From NCBI GenBank assembly GCA_035569495.1, contig DATMMX010000036.1:14376-78375 (forward strand): a stretch of DNA of 64,000 bases, read 5' to 3'. A model generated the notes under the pieces. That model had not been told where the DNA came from. It ran no database searches and saw only the letters and a list, made by a program, of their open reading frames with translations. Position numbers and translations under genes: made by a program. This stretch comes from DASRDZ01 sp035569495 (GTDB lineage Bacteria > Chloroflexota > Dormibacteria > Aeolococcales > Aeolococcaceae). The stretch's first letter is position 1, and every line of letters starts with the position of its first letter. Below, one piece after another: positions 44,246 to 54,208 of this stretch.

Positions 44246-46402
44246 TCAGCTCTGGACCGACCGCCCGGTCGCCCGCTCGACGGCCTCGCGCTGCAGCTCG
44301 GCGTGCAGGTCGAAGCCGAGCCGCGACGGCAGCTTGGTCCACGAGCCATCGCTGTGCAGCACCCAGGTCAGGGTGTCGTCGCGCAGGTTGGCGTCGAGCA
44401 CCGACTCCAGGCGGGCCCGCATCTCGGCGTCGAGGATGGGCACGCAGAGCTCGACGCGGCCGTCGAGGTTGCGCACCATCAGGTCGGCGGAGCCGATGAA
44501 GTACTCGACCTGGGGCGAGTCGACCGCGCCGAAGCGGTAGATCCGCGAGTGCTCCAGCCAGCGCCCGACGATGGAGCGCACCCTGATCCGCCCCGACATG
44601 CCCTCGACGCCGGGCCGCACGCCGCAGGCGCTGCGCACCACCAGGTCGATCTCGCAGCCCGCCCGTGAGGCGTCGTAGAGGGCGTCGATGACCTCGGGGT
44701 CGGCCAGGTTGTTGACCTTGATGACCACAACTCCGCCGGGTCGCGACTCGCGGCGGATCAGGTCGAGCAGCCGCGGACGCAGCGTCACCGGCGCCACCAG
44801 CAGCCGCCCGAACTCCTCCTGCCGCGAGTAGCCGGTGAGGAAGTTGAACAGGTCGGCGACGTCGGCGCCCATCTGCGGGTCGGCGGTGAGCACGCCGATG
44901 TCCTCGTACATGCGCGCGGTGATCTCGTTGTAGTTGCCGGTGCCGAGGTGGCAGTAGCGGCGGATGCGTCCGCTCTCGTCGCGGCGAACCACCAGGCTGG
45001 TCTTGGCGTGGGTCTTGAGTCCGACCACGCCGTAGACGACGTGCACCCCCGCCTCCTCCAGCTCGCGGGCCCAGGCGATGTTGGCCTCCTCGTCGAAGCG
45101 CGCGGTCAGCTCGACCAGCGCCACCACCTGCTTGCCCTCCTCGGCGGCGCGGATCAGGGCGCGCACGATCGGGCTGCTCGGCCCGGAGGTGCGGTACAGC
45201 GTCTGCTTGATGGCCAGCACGCGCGGGTCGACGGCCGCCTGGGCGAGGAAGCTGCCCACCGAGGTGTCGAAGGAGTCGTAGGGGTGGTGGAGCAGGACCG
45301 GCCCGCTGTCGAGCACGTCGAAGATGTCCTGCGCGGCCTCGCGCTCGGGGTTGAGGCGCGGCTGGGTGACCGGCGTCCACACCGCGTCCTTGAGCTCGGG
45401 GCGGTCGAGGCGGTACAGGCCCCACAGGCCGCGCAGGTCGAGCACGCCGGGGACGGTGATCACCTCGTCGCGCTCGATCTCCAATTCGCGGCGGAGCAGG
45501 TCCTCGACGTCGCCGGACATGGTGCCGTCGACCTCCATGCGCACCACCCGCGGTGAGCGGCGGCGGCGGCGCAGGATGGTCTCGACGGCGGCGATGAGGT
45601 CCTCGGCCTCCTCGTCGCCGACCGCGAAGTCGGCGTTGCGGGTGACCCGGAAGACGTGGTGGGCGACGATCGACATGCCCGGGAAGAGCCGGTCGAGGTG
45701 CGCGGCGATCACCTGCTCCAGGGGGACGAAGCGCTCGCCGTCGGGCATGACGATGAAGCGCTCCAGCAGCGGCGGCACCTTGACGCGCGCCACCCGCGGC
45801 TCCCGGTGCTGCGGGTCGGCGACCACCACGGCGAGGTTGAGGCTCAGGTTGCTGATGTAGGGGAAGGGGTGCGCGGGGTCGACGGCGAGCGGGGTGAGCA
45901 CCGGGTAGATGCTGTCCTCGAAGACGCGGTCGACGTGGCGGCGGTCGCCGGCGTCGAGCGACGGGTAGTCGCAGAAGCGGATGCCCGCCGCCTCCAGCTC
46001 GGGGACGATGCTGCCGCTGAAGATCTCCATCTGCCGCGCCACCAGGGCGTCGACGCACTGGCGGATGGCGTGGAGCTGCTCGGCGGGGCTGAGCCCGTCC
46101 GGCGAGGGCGTGGTCACCCCGGCGAGGAGCTGCTCGCGCAGGCCGCCGACGCGCACCTGGAAGAACTCGTCCAGGTTGCTGCTGAAGATGGCCAGAAACT
46201 TGCAGCGCTCCAGCAGCGGGCGGTCGGCGTCCTCGGCGAGGGAGAGCACGCGCGCGTTGAAGTCGAGCCAGGAGAGGTGGCGGTTGATGAACCGCGACGG
46301 CGGCTGCGCCACCGGCACCCGCGCCGGGCGCGGGGGCGGGAAGAGCGGGACCAGGCGGCTGTCGCGGGAGGCGGGGTCGTCCGCCGCTCTGCCAATGCTC
46401 AT
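44246..46402 (-). CDS. ppk1: Polyphosphate kinase 1
   Basis: Reversible synthesis of inorganic polyphosphate from ATP. 718 residues with the full PPK1 order: N-terminal domain (RFINRHLSWLDFNARVLSLAED), head, then the two phospholipase-D-like C-terminal domains. The autophosphorylated His is His465 in LKTHAKTSLVVRR and the second conserved His is His485 in YCHLGTGNYNE; YRTSGPSSPIVRALI and VKVNNLADPEVIDALY are also typical. TAGGCT (46416-46411) lies 8 nt before the ATG without a Shine-Dalgarno. Convergent with the ArsR-type gene. Confidence 0.97.
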   Translation of the reverse strand: MSIGRAADDPASRDSRLVPLFPPPRPARVPVAQPPSRFINRHLSWLDFNARVLSLAEDADRPLLERCKFLAIFSSNLDEFFQVRVGGLREQLLAGVTTPSPDGLSPAEQLHAIRQCVDALVARQMEIFSGSIVPELEAAGIRFCDYPSLDAGDRRHVDRVFEDSIYPVLTPLAVDPAHPFPYISNLSLNLAVVVADPQHREPRVARVKVPPLLERFIVMPDGERFVPLEQVIAAHLDRLFPGMSIVAHHVFRVTRNADFAVGDEEAEDLIAAVETILRRRRRSPRVVRMEVDGTMSGDVEDLLRRELEIERDEVITVPGVLDLRGLWGLYRLDRPELKDAVWTPVTQPRLNPEREAAQDIFDVLDSGPVLLHHPYDSFDTSVGSFLAQAAVDPRVLAIKQTLYRTSGPSSPIVRALIRAAEEGKQVVALVELTARFDEEANIAWARELEEAGVHVVYGVVGLKTHAKTSLVVRRDESGRIRRYCHLGTGNYNEITARMYEDIGVLTADPQMGADVADLFNFLTGYSRQEEFGRLLVAPVTLRPRLLDLIRRESRPGGVVVIKVNNLADPEVIDALYDASRAGCEIDLVVRSACGVRPGVEGMSGRIRVRSIVGRWLEHSRIYRFGAVDSPQVEYFIGSADLMVRNLDGRVELCVPILDAEMRARLESVLDANLRDDTLTWVLHSDGSWTKLPSRLGFDLHAELQREAVERATGRSVQS

Positions 46403-46410
46403 CGCGGCCT

Positions 46411-46416
46411 AGCCTA
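46411..46416 (-). promoter_or_regulatory. Putative -10 box of leaderless ppk1
   Basis: TAGGCT on the minus strand, 8 nt before the ATG at 46402. Confidence 0.45.
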
Positions 46417-46531
46417 CCGGCTGGCGAGCCCGGACGGGTGGCGTCCTGCAACGGGCGGCGGCTGGGCGGGTCTATCAGTGGTGCGGGAAGAGCAGCCCCA
46501 CCCACTCGCCACCACCGGAGGAACGCACGGG

Positions 46532-48355
46532 ATGCCGACCGCGCCCGCCGCTCGCCGTACCACCCTCGTCGCCGCCTCCCTCGCGGTGGTCGCCACCGCG
46601 CTCGCCGCGGGGCTGCACTCCGCCAGCGCCCAGACCGGCCCCGTGCTGCTGCGCGACGTGCGCACGGGCGTGGACGGGCTGGGCAGCAAGGCGCAGGCGG
46701 CCACGCCGACCGACTACATCCAGCCGGACACGCAGATCGAGCCCTCGATCGCGGTCAATCCCCACGACCCGCTCAACGTGGTGACCGGCTACCAGGAGGG
46801 GCGCGTCGACGCCGGTGGTGACGCCACCAACGGCTGGGCGACGTCGTTCGACGGCGGCAAGTCGTGGACGTACGGGGAGCTGCCGGGGCTGACCTCGTAT
46901 CCAGGGCAGGGTGGGCCGTTCGACCGCGCCAGCGATGCGGTGGTGGCCTTCGGGCCGAGCAACGACGTGTACTACAGCTCGCTGGTGTTCAACGACACCA
47001 GCACCGACAACAGCCCCAACGGCAACAGCAACACGGGGCTGCGCAGCGGCATGGCGATCAACGTGTCGAAGGACGGCGGCAAGACCTGGGGCGCGCCGGT
47101 GTTCTTCGCCGACGACAACCTGCAGGGACTCAACGACAAGAACTGGGTGGTGGTCGACAACTCGGACGCGTCCGGACATCACAAGGGCCGCGTCTACGTG
47201 GTGTGGGACCGCGTCGCCAACGTGTACTACGACTACTGCGACAGCGCCTGCGACCAGCTCGCCAGCTGGGCCTTCGGCGGCACCTTCATGCAGCTCGACC
47301 TGCCGCCCGCGGCGCTGTCGACGGCGATCGGCTCGACGCCGGTGGTGCTCAAGAGCGGCGCGCTGGCCGTGCTGTTCAGGAACGACGGCGCCCTGATCAG
47401 CGGTGGTCCCAGCACCACCAACCCGGTGACCCAGCCCTACCTGCTCTGCACCGTGGCGGAGCTGGCCGGCACCCAGCCGTTCGGCACGCCGCTGGCCTTC
47501 AGCCCACCGGCGCCGATCGCCCAGGACCTGACCAGCAACGTCCGCGCCCAGCGCGCCGGTTCGCTGCCCTCCGCGGACTACGACACGCAGACCGGCACTC
47601 TGGCGATCACCTGGGAGGACTCGCGCAACCACACGGAGACCCACCCGGTCAACGACATCCTGGTGGCGACCTCGACCGACGGGGTGAGCTGGTCGTCGCC
47701 GGTGCAGGTCAACCCGGGCACCGCCACCGACTACATCGACCGCTACAACCCGTCGATCTCGGCGAGCGGCGACGGCATCCTCCACATCGCCTACCGCACC
47801 CGCAAGGAGGCGGACAACCTCGCGGACTTCAGCCACGATGCGCAGACCTGGTACCAGGAGTCGAGCGACGGCGGCAAGACCTGGAGCACTCCGCTGCTGG
47901 TGAGCACGCCGGCCAACAACCTGTACTACGGCGCCTTCTCCCGCGCGGGCACCTTCGAGGGCGACTACAACGGCATCGCCAGCGCGGGCGGCTACAGCTA
48001 CGTGGTGCGCGACGAGGCCTACGCCGCGTATCCGGGCGAGCCGCCGGCGCTGACGCCGGATCCGGCGACGGGACCCGACGCGCTGGCGCTGACCGGCCAG
48101 GGCCACCAGCACCAGCAGACCTGGGTGGCGGTGGTCGGCCCCGCCTCGGCCGGGCCCGCCGTGGCCCCGGCGGTCGCTCCGGGCACCTCGCCGTCGCCGA
48201 GCGCCCAGCCGGTCACCTCCGCAGTGGCATCGACCATCGGGACGCCGAACACGTCGGCGGTGTCCTCCTCGGCGTCGCGCGTGACGCTGCTCGCCGTGGG
48301 CGCATTGCTCGCCGGGGTGGTGTACGCGGGGCGGCGCCGCAGACGGCGGTCGTGA
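46532..48355 (+). CDS. Secreted BNR-repeat (sialidase-fold) protein, C-terminal anchor
   Basis: 607 residues: signal peptide (LVAASLAVVATALAAGLHSASAQ), then a propeller with Asp-box motifs (SFDGGKSWT, SKDGGKTWG, STDGVSWSS, SSDGGKTWS), a Pro/Ser linker and a terminal membrane helix followed by GRRRRRRS. It resembles the BNR protein near 16 kb in fold but the end lacks SVPE, so it may be anchored by the helix alone. No sialidase Arg triad is obvious; activity unknown. GGAGGAA lies about 8 nt before the ATG at 46532. Convergent with aroC. Confidence 0.82.
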   Translation: MPTAPAARRTTLVAASLAVVATALAAGLHSASAQTGPVLLRDVRTGVDGLGSKAQAATPTDYIQPDTQIEPSIAVNPHDPLNVVTGYQEGRVDAGGDATNGWATSFDGGKSWTYGELPGLTSYPGQGGPFDRASDAVVAFGPSNDVYYSSLVFNDTSTDNSPNGNSNTGLRSGMAINVSKDGGKTWGAPVFFADDNLQGLNDKNWVVVDNSDASGHHKGRVYVVWDRVANVYYDYCDSACDQLASWAFGGTFMQLDLPPAALSTAIGSTPVVLKSGALAVLFRNDGALISGGPSTTNPVTQPYLLCTVAELAGTQPFGTPLAFSPPAPIAQDLTSNVRAQRAGSLPSADYDTQTGTLAITWEDSRNHTETHPVNDILVATSTDGVSWSSPVQVNPGTATDYIDRYNPSISASGDGILHIAYRTRKEADNLADFSHDAQTWYQESSDGGKTWSTPLLVSTPANNLYYGAFSRAGTFEGDYNGIASAGGYSYVVRDEAYAAYPGEPPALTPDPATGPDALALTGQGHQHQQTWVAVVGPASAGPAVAPAVAPGTSPSPSAQPVTSAVASTIGTPNTSAVSSSASRVTLLAVGALLAGVVYAGRRRRRRS

Positions 48356-48362
48356 GTTCCGG

Positions 48363-49514
48363 TCAGGAGGAGCGCAAACGCCGGCGGTAGGCGCGGACGG
48401 CGGCGAGCATGTCGGGCATGCTGTCGCCGCCGAACTTCTCCTCGACCGCGTTGGCCAGCACCAGCGCCGCCATCGCCTCGGCGATCACCGCCCCCGCCGG
48501 GACGTGGCAGACGTCGCTGCGCTCGTAGTGAGCGTTGACCTCCTCCTTGGTGGCGAGGTCGGTGCTGCGCATCGGCTTGAGCATGGTGGCGATCGGCTTG
48601 AAGTGGACCTGGGCCCACACGTCCTCGCCGTCGGTGACGCCGCCGGTGAGACCGCCCTGGTTGTTGGTGAGGTGGCTGAAGCCCTCGCCCTCGACCCAGC
48701 GCGGCGCGTCGTGGAGCTGCGAGCCGGGCACCGAGGCGACCTCGGCGCCGAGGTCGACGCCCTTGACCGACTGGATGCTCATCAGCGCCTGGGCGAGCTG
48801 GCCGTCGAGGCGGCGGTCCCAGTGCACGTATGAGCCAAGTCCGGCCACAACTCCGGAGGCGATGACCAGCGCGGTGCCGCCCAGGGTGTCGCCGGTCTCG
48901 CGGGCGGCGTCGATGGCCTCGATCATGCGCGCGGCGGCGTCGGGGTCGGGGCAGCGCACCGGGGAGGCCTCGACGGCCTTCCAGTCGATCGACGCCGCGG
49001 GGACCAGCGGCGCCTCGATGGGGCCGACGCGCGACACATAGGAGTTCACCTCGGTGCCCAGCTTGCCCAGCAGGGCCTTGGCCACCGCTCCAGCGGCGAC
49101 GCGCGCGGCCGTCTCCCGCGCCGAGGCGCGCTCCAGCACGTTGCGCACGTCGTCGAAGCCGTACTTGAGGACGCCGGCGAGGTCGGCGTGGCCGGGGCGC
49201 AGCCGGGTGACCCGCTTGGGCCTGAAGCCGCGCGCCTCGATCTGCATCACCTTCTGCCAGTCCTCCCACACCCGGTTGCGGACCACCAGGGTGATCGGCG
49301 AGCCCAGGGTGCGGCCGCCGCGCACGCCGCTGAGGATCTGCGCGCTGTCCTGTTCGAGGATCTGGCGCTTGCTGCGCCCGTAGCCCCACTGGCGGCGGCG
49401 CAGGTCGGGGTCGATGTCGCGCGGCGCGCTCAGCGACAGCCCGGCGGGCACGCCCTCGATGACGACGGTGAGCTGGGGGCCGTGGGACTCGCCCGCGGTG
49501 AGGAATCGCAGCAT
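48363..49514 (-). CDS. aroC: Chorismate synthase
   Basis: 5-enolpyruvylshikimate-3-phosphate to chorismate, needing reduced FMN. 383 residues. Signatures: RFLTAGESHGPQLTVVIEGVPAGL at the start, GRSKRQILEQDSAQILSGVRGGRTLGSPI, RPGHADLAGVLKYGFDDVRNVLERASARETAARVAAGAVAK, and HLTNNQGGLTGGVTDGEDV near the C-terminus. The ATG at 49514 is preceded by TACAAT at 9 nt and no Shine-Dalgarno. No other shikimate gene is in the window. Confidence 0.97.
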   Translation of the reverse strand: MLRFLTAGESHGPQLTVVIEGVPAGLSLSAPRDIDPDLRRRQWGYGRSKRQILEQDSAQILSGVRGGRTLGSPITLVVRNRVWEDWQKVMQIEARGFRPKRVTRLRPGHADLAGVLKYGFDDVRNVLERASARETAARVAAGAVAKALLGKLGTEVNSYVSRVGPIEAPLVPAASIDWKAVEASPVRCPDPDAAARMIEAIDAARETGDTLGGTALVIASGVVAGLGSYVHWDRRLDGQLAQALMSIQSVKGVDLGAEVASVPGSQLHDAPRWVEGEGFSHLTNNQGGLTGGVTDGEDVWAQVHFKPIATMLKPMRSTDLATKEEVNAHYERSDVCHVPAGAVIAEAMAALVLANAVEEKFGGDSMPDMLAAVRAYRRRLRSS

Positions 49515-49523
49515 GAGGTGGGG

Positions 49524-49533
49524 ATTGTAGGCT
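49524..49533. promoter_or_regulatory. Overlapping divergent -10 boxes (aroC / TSUP gene)
   Basis: ATTGTAGGCT: minus strand TACAAT (49529-49524), 9 nt before the aroC ATG; plus strand TAGGCT (49528-49533), 9 nt before the TTG at 49543. They share two base pairs within a 28-nt intergenic space. Confidence 0.55.
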
Positions 49534-49542
49534 GAGCCCGCC

Positions 49543-50313
49543 TTGGAGCCCCATCTCGACGCCGCGCGCATCGTCCTGCTGGGGGCGGCCGCCCTGCTCG
49601 CCGGGGGCGTCAACGCGGTGGCGGGAGGCGGGTCGCTGGTCACCTTTCCGGCGCTGCTGCTGGTGGGCTACGCGCCGCTGACCGCCAACGTGACCAACGC
49701 GGTGGCACTGCTGCCCGGCTATCTCGGCGGCACGGTCGGCTACCGGCGCGAGCTGCGCGGGCAGGGCGGACGGATGCTGCGGCTCGGGCTGCTCAGCGTG
49801 GGCGGGGCGGTGCTCGGGGCGTTCCTGCTGCTCAAGGGGCCGCCATCGGTGTTCCAGCGCCTGGTGCCGTGGCTGATCCTCGGCGCGTGTGCGCTGCTGG
49901 TGGCGCAGCCGTGGATCGCGCGGCGCGTTGCGGAGCGGACGCGATCGGGGCTCGGCCTGGGCGAGGTGTCGCTCGCGCTCGCCGTGGTGCAGGTTGTTTC
50001 TGCCGTATATGGCGCTTACTTCGGGGCCGGGCTGGGGGTGATCATGCTGGCCACGCTGGGCATCTTCGTCGACGACTCGCTGCAGCGTGTCAACGCGCTG
50101 AAGGGTTGGCTGTCCCTGGTCATCAACGCCGTCGCGGTGGTGGCGTTCGTGCTCTACGGCGGCGTCGCCTGGGTGCCGGTGGCGGTGATGGCGCCGCTCA
50201 GCTACGCGGGCGGGATGCTCGGCGTGCTGGTGGCGCGGCGGCTCGACGACCGGGTGCTGCGCGTCGCCGTGGTCTGCTTCGGCGTGGCCGTGGGAGTGCG
50301 CCTGCTCGTCTGA
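49543..50313 (+). CDS. TSUP (TauE/SafE) family permease
   Basis: 256 residues, eight membrane helices. The family repeat with GGVNAVAGGGSLVTFPALLLVGYAPLTANVTNAVALLPGYLGGTVGYRRE is clear, and the second half has VYGAYFGAGLGVIMLATLG. TSUP proteins export or import sulfite, sulfonates or small organic acids; substrate here unknown. The start is the TTG at 49543, supported by the -10 TAGGCT 9 nt upstream; no Shine-Dalgarno. RibF follows after 21 nt with its own -10. Confidence 0.9.
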   Translation: MEPHLDAARIVLLGAAALLAGGVNAVAGGGSLVTFPALLLVGYAPLTANVTNAVALLPGYLGGTVGYRRELRGQGGRMLRLGLLSVGGAVLGAFLLLKGPPSVFQRLVPWLILGACALLVAQPWIARRVAERTRSGLGLGEVSLALAVVQVVSAVYGAYFGAGLGVIMLATLGIFVDDSLQRVNALKGWLSLVINAVAVVAFVLYGGVAWVPVAVMAPLSYAGGMLGVLVARRLDDRVLRVAVVCFGVAVGVRLLV

Positions 50314-50319
50314 CTTGAC

Positions 50320-50325
50320 TACGCT
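50320..50325 (+). promoter_or_regulatory. Putative -10 box of leaderless ribF
   Basis: TACGCT, 9 nt before the ATG at 50335. Confidence 0.45.
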
Positions 50326-50334
50326 TGGCGGACC

Positions 50335-51282
50335 ATGGAGGTGCTCCGCGACCCGTCCTCGCTCCCCGAGTCGGTGCCGGGCACGGCGGTGACGGTGGGC
50401 TTCTTCGACGGCGTCCACCTCGGCCATCGCGCCGTGGTGGAGCGGACGCGCGCCGAGGCCGCGGAGCTGGGTGTGCCCTCGGCGGTGCTGCTGCTCGACC
50501 GCCATCCCGCCACCGTGGTCCGCCCCGACAGCGCGCCGCGGCTGCTCACCGACCTCGGCCAGCGTCTCTCCCGGCTCGGTGCCCTCGGCGTCGACTACGC
50601 GGTGCTGCTCGACTTCGACGGAGTGCGCTCGCTGCAGGCGCCGGAGGAGTTCGTCGCCTCCGTGCTCGCCGGCGAGCTGCGCGCCCGCGCCGTGGTCACC
50701 GGCGAGGACTTCCACTTCGGACTGCGGCGCCGCGGCGATCCCTCGCTGCTCGCCGCCCTGGGCGGCGCGACGGGCTTCCGCAGCGTGCAGGTGCCGCCGC
50801 TGCGCATAGGCGGCGACGTGGTGTCGAGCACGCTGGTCCGTGGCGTCGTCGCTGCGGGCGACATGCATCGCGCCGCCGCGCTGCTCGGCCGTCCGTTCGA
50901 GCTGCACGGCGTCGTCGAACACGGCGACGGAAGGGGCCGGACGATCGGCTGTCCCACCGCGAATGTGGCACTGCCGGGCGACATGCTGCTGCCCTCCGAC
51001 GGCGTCTACGCCGGCTGGTACCGGCGCGCGGACGGGGCTCGCATCGCGGCGGCCATCTCCGTCGGGCGGCGGCCGACCTTCTACGACGAGAACGGCATGC
51101 TGCTTGTCGAGGCCCACCTGCTCGACTTCGAGGGCGACCTCTACGGCGAGCAGGCCTGGATCGAGGTCACCGACTGGCTGCGCGGTCAGGAGCGCTTCGC
51201 CTCCGTCGAGGACCTGACCGCCGCCCTGCAGCGCGACGTCGCCCACACCCGCGAGCTGACGGCGCGCGACACCGCAGTATAA
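50335..51282 (+). CDS. ribF: Bifunctional riboflavin kinase / FAD synthetase
   Basis: Riboflavin to FMN to FAD. 315 residues. The N-terminal nucleotidyltransferase has TVGFFDGVHLGHRAVVER and VTGEDFHFGLRRRGD; the C-terminal kinase has GRTIGCPTANVALP, DGVYAGWY and VEAHLLDFEGDLYGE. Both halves look complete. The TAA stop (51280-51282) is embedded in the operator palindrome of the next module, so ribF transcription may interact with repressor bound there. Confidence 0.96.
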   Translation: MEVLRDPSSLPESVPGTAVTVGFFDGVHLGHRAVVERTRAEAAELGVPSAVLLLDRHPATVVRPDSAPRLLTDLGQRLSRLGALGVDYAVLLDFDGVRSLQAPEEFVASVLAGELRARAVVTGEDFHFGLRRRGDPSLLAALGGATGFRSVQVPPLRIGGDVVSSTLVRGVVAAGDMHRAAALLGRPFELHGVVEHGDGRGRTIGCPTANVALPGDMLLPSDGVYAGWYRRADGARIAAAISVGRRPTFYDENGMLLVEAHLLDFEGDLYGEQAWIEVTDWLRGQERFASVEDLTAALQRDVAHTRELTARDTAV

Positions 51283-51295
51283 CTTTTGTTATACT
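51276..51295. promoter_or_regulatory. Perfect 8-bp-arm operator palindrome of mazEF
   Basis: AGTATAACTTTTGTTATACT: arms AGTATAAC and GTTATACT around TTTT. It contains the -10 TATACT (51290-51295), 7 nt before the mazE ATG, and the ribF stop codon. GCGACA (51266-51271) sits 18 bp upstream as a weak -35. Typical place for autorepression by a ribbon-helix-helix antitoxin. Confidence 0.7.
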
Positions 51296-51302
51296 CCACG
51301 CG

Positions 51303-51539
51303 ATGAAGACCGCGATCTCCATCCCCGACGCCACCTTTCAGGCTGCCGAGCGCGTCGCCAAGCGGCTGGACCTCTCGCGCAGCGAGCTGTACGCGCGGGC
51401 GGTGGCCCGCTTCGTCGCCGAGCACTCCGCTGAAGGTGTCACCGCCGCGCTCGACCGCGTGTACGCCGAGCAACCGTCCGCCGTCGATCCCCTGCTCGCC
51501 GAGCTGCAACGAGCCTCCGTCGCCGCCGAGGAGTGGTGA
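51303..51539 (+). CDS. mazE: Ribbon-helix-helix antitoxin (MazE/ChpI type)
   Basis: 78 residues. The N-terminal ribbon-helix-helix reads KTAISIPDATFQAAERVAKRLDLSRSELYARAVARFVAEH, the usual form of the ChpI/MazE RHH antitoxins. The C-terminal half is acidic and likely wraps the toxin (DPLLAELQRASVAAEEW). The dimer probably binds the palindrome just upstream. ATG follows the -10 box by 7 nt, so the transcript is leaderless. Overlaps the toxin gene by 4 nt. Confidence 0.88.
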   Translation: MKTAISIPDATFQAAERVAKRLDLSRSELYARAVARFVAEHSAEGVTAALDRVYAEQPSAVDPLLAELQRASVAAEEW

Positions 51540-51880
51540 TCCGCCGCGGCGAGGTGTGGTGGGCGGGGCTGCCCGAGCCGCGCGGGTCGGAGCCGGGGTT
51601 CCGCCGTCCGGTGCTGGTGGTGCAGGCGGACGAGTTCACCGCCAGCCGGCTTGCCACCGTGATGGTGGTGCCGTTGACCTCGAACACCGCGCTGGCCGAG
51701 GCACCGGGAAACGTGCTGATCAGTCCGCGCGAGTCCGGGTTGCGCAGGGCCTCGGTCGCCAACGTGTCGCAGGTGCTCACCGTCGACAAGGGGTTCCTTC
51801 ACGACCGCGTGAAGGCGTTGCCCGCGCGTCGAGTCGACGATATCGACGCAGGTCTGCGCCTCGCGCTCGGCTTGCTGTAG
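51536..51880 (+). CDS. mazF: MazF/PemK-family endoribonuclease toxin
   Basis: About 114 residues. Toxin motifs: RRGEVWWAGLPEPRGSEPGFRRPVLVVQ (nucleic-acid-binding strand and catalytic Arg) and ATVMVVPLTSN with the conserved Thr/Ser. RNA cleavage specificity cannot be read. The start is GTG 51536 (GTGA overlap with the mazE stop) or GTG 51533, both behind GAGGAG. The mtnA ATG follows after only 5 nt, so toxin and MTA-salvage genes share a transcript. Confidence 0.93.
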   Translation: MIRRGEVWWAGLPEPRGSEPGFRRPVLVVQADEFTASRLATVMVVPLTSNTALAEAPGNVLISPRESGLRRASVANVSQVLTVDKGFLHDRVKALPARRVDDIDAGLRLALGLL

Positions 51881-51885
51881 CCGCG

Positions 51886-52892
<1,007 letters not shown>

Positions 52893-52896
<4 letters not shown>

Positions 52897-53801
52897 CCCG
52901 CGAGGCGGTCCCCGTCGTCTTCGACACCGACATCGGCACCAACGTGGACGACGCGCTCGCCCTGGCCCTGGCGCTGGCCTCGCCGGAGATCCGACTGGTC
53001 GCGGTCAGCGTCGTCAACGGCGATGCCACCACACTCCACCTTCGCGCCCGCATCGCCGCACGCCTGCTCGGCCTGGCAGGACGCGCCGATGTTCCAGTGT
53101 TGCGAGGCCATCCCGAGCGGCTGAGTGCCAGCGACCGCTACTCGCATCTCGGCCACGAGGGTGAGGGCCTGCTCGAATACGCGCACGACGGCGCCGACGC
53201 GACCATCCACGACACGCCCGCCGCCGATTGGCTGGTCGCGCACTCGCACGACGAACCGCTGCACGTCGTCGCCACCGGCCCGCTCACCACCGTCGCCGTC
53301 GCCCTGCAGCGCGACCCCGCGCTCGCCCACCGGCTGCGCCACCTCACCGTGATGGGCGGCTCCGTCCACCCCGACAAAGCCGAGCGCGACTACAACACCG
53401 CCTGCGACCCGCTCGCCGCCCTGGTCTGCGCCATCTCGGGCGTGCCCATCACCTGGGTGACCATCGACACCACGCTGCAGACCGCGATGACAGCCGCCGC
53501 ACTGCAGCGCATCCGCGACGCGCACACGCCGCTCCTCGATGCGCTCGCCCGCCTCACCGAGATCTGGCTGCAGCGCCGATCCCCCGCGCGCTACCACGAC
53601 CCGCTGGCCATGGCGTCGGTCTTCGGCGGCCCGTGGCTCACGCTGCGGACCGAACATCTGGACTACTCGGTCCACGACGGTCTCTTCCGCCTCCACCCGG
53701 GCGGCGGCGCGCATCACGCGGCGGTCTCCCAGCAGGTCGACTCCGACGCCTTCGAAGCCGCCTACCTGGAGCGGGTGCTCGCCGCCTTCGCGGACCGCTG
53801 A
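52893..53801 (+). CDS. Inosine-uridine preferring nucleoside hydrolase family protein
   Basis: 302 residues. The calcium-site motif VVFDTDIGTNVDDALALALAL begins the protein; THVVATGPLTTVA-like HVVATGPLTTVAVAL and VMGGSVHPDKAERDYNTACDPLAA are the other signature blocks. It hydrolyses the N-glycosidic bond of nucleosides; substrate preference is unresolved. The start is taken as TTG 52893, giving a TTGA overlap with the mtnA stop, as no other start fits before the DTD motif. Coupling with mtnA raises the possibility that it supplies ribose derivatives to the same route, which is inference. Confidence 0.9.
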
Positions 53802-53869
53802 CAAATCGGCCGCCCGGACGTACCATGCGGGCCCCTGCACCATCGCAGGTTCACGGAGGTGAGCTGACC

Positions 53870-54166
53870 ATGGAGCTGTACGCAATCCTGCGGCGCAGCG
53901 GCTGGCGCTCAGGCGAGGAGCTCGGCGAGGCGGCGGCGCGTTCCACCCGGGTGGGCAACGAGGACATGCCCGAGGACGTGCGCTGGATCCGCAGCTACGT
54001 GCTCGACGAGGGTGGCGGCTCGGTGGGCACCGTCTGCATCTACGAGGCGTCCAGTCCCGAGGCGATCCAGAAGCACGCCCAGCTCGCCGACCTGCCCGTC
54101 GACGAGATCATCCGCATCGCCGACACCGTGGTGGTGCGTCCCGACCCGCAGACGGTGAACACCTAG
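53870..54166 (+). CDS. DUF4242 (SCO4226-like) small protein
   Basis: 98 residues, one ferredoxin-like alpha/beta domain: MELYAILRRSGWRSGEELGEAAARS, VRWIRSYVLDEGGGSVGTVCIYEASSPEAIQKHAQLADLPVDEIIRI. DUF4242 includes nickel-binding proteins in Streptomyces, but the metal ligands cannot be confirmed here. CGGAGGTGAG lies about 10 nt before the ATG, a strong site. It stands alone between two differently oriented units. Confidence 0.85.
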   Translation: MELYAILRRSGWRSGEELGEAAARSTRVGNEDMPEDVRWIRSYVLDEGGGSVGTVCIYEASSPEAIQKHAQLADLPVDEIIRIADTVVVRPDPQTVNT

Positions 54167-54208
54167 CCGTCTCCGCACAGGAAACAGGGATCGCGCCCCG
54201 CCGCCGGC

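Noticed and set aside
48265..48352. C-terminal tail of the BNR protein at 46.5-48.4 kb as a fourth sorting signal
   Set aside because: It has a membrane helix and Arg cluster but no SVPE motif, so it may be a simple membrane anchor.
48019..51246. 1075-residue minus-strand frame
   Set aside because: Shadow across aroC, the TSUP gene and ribF; no domains.
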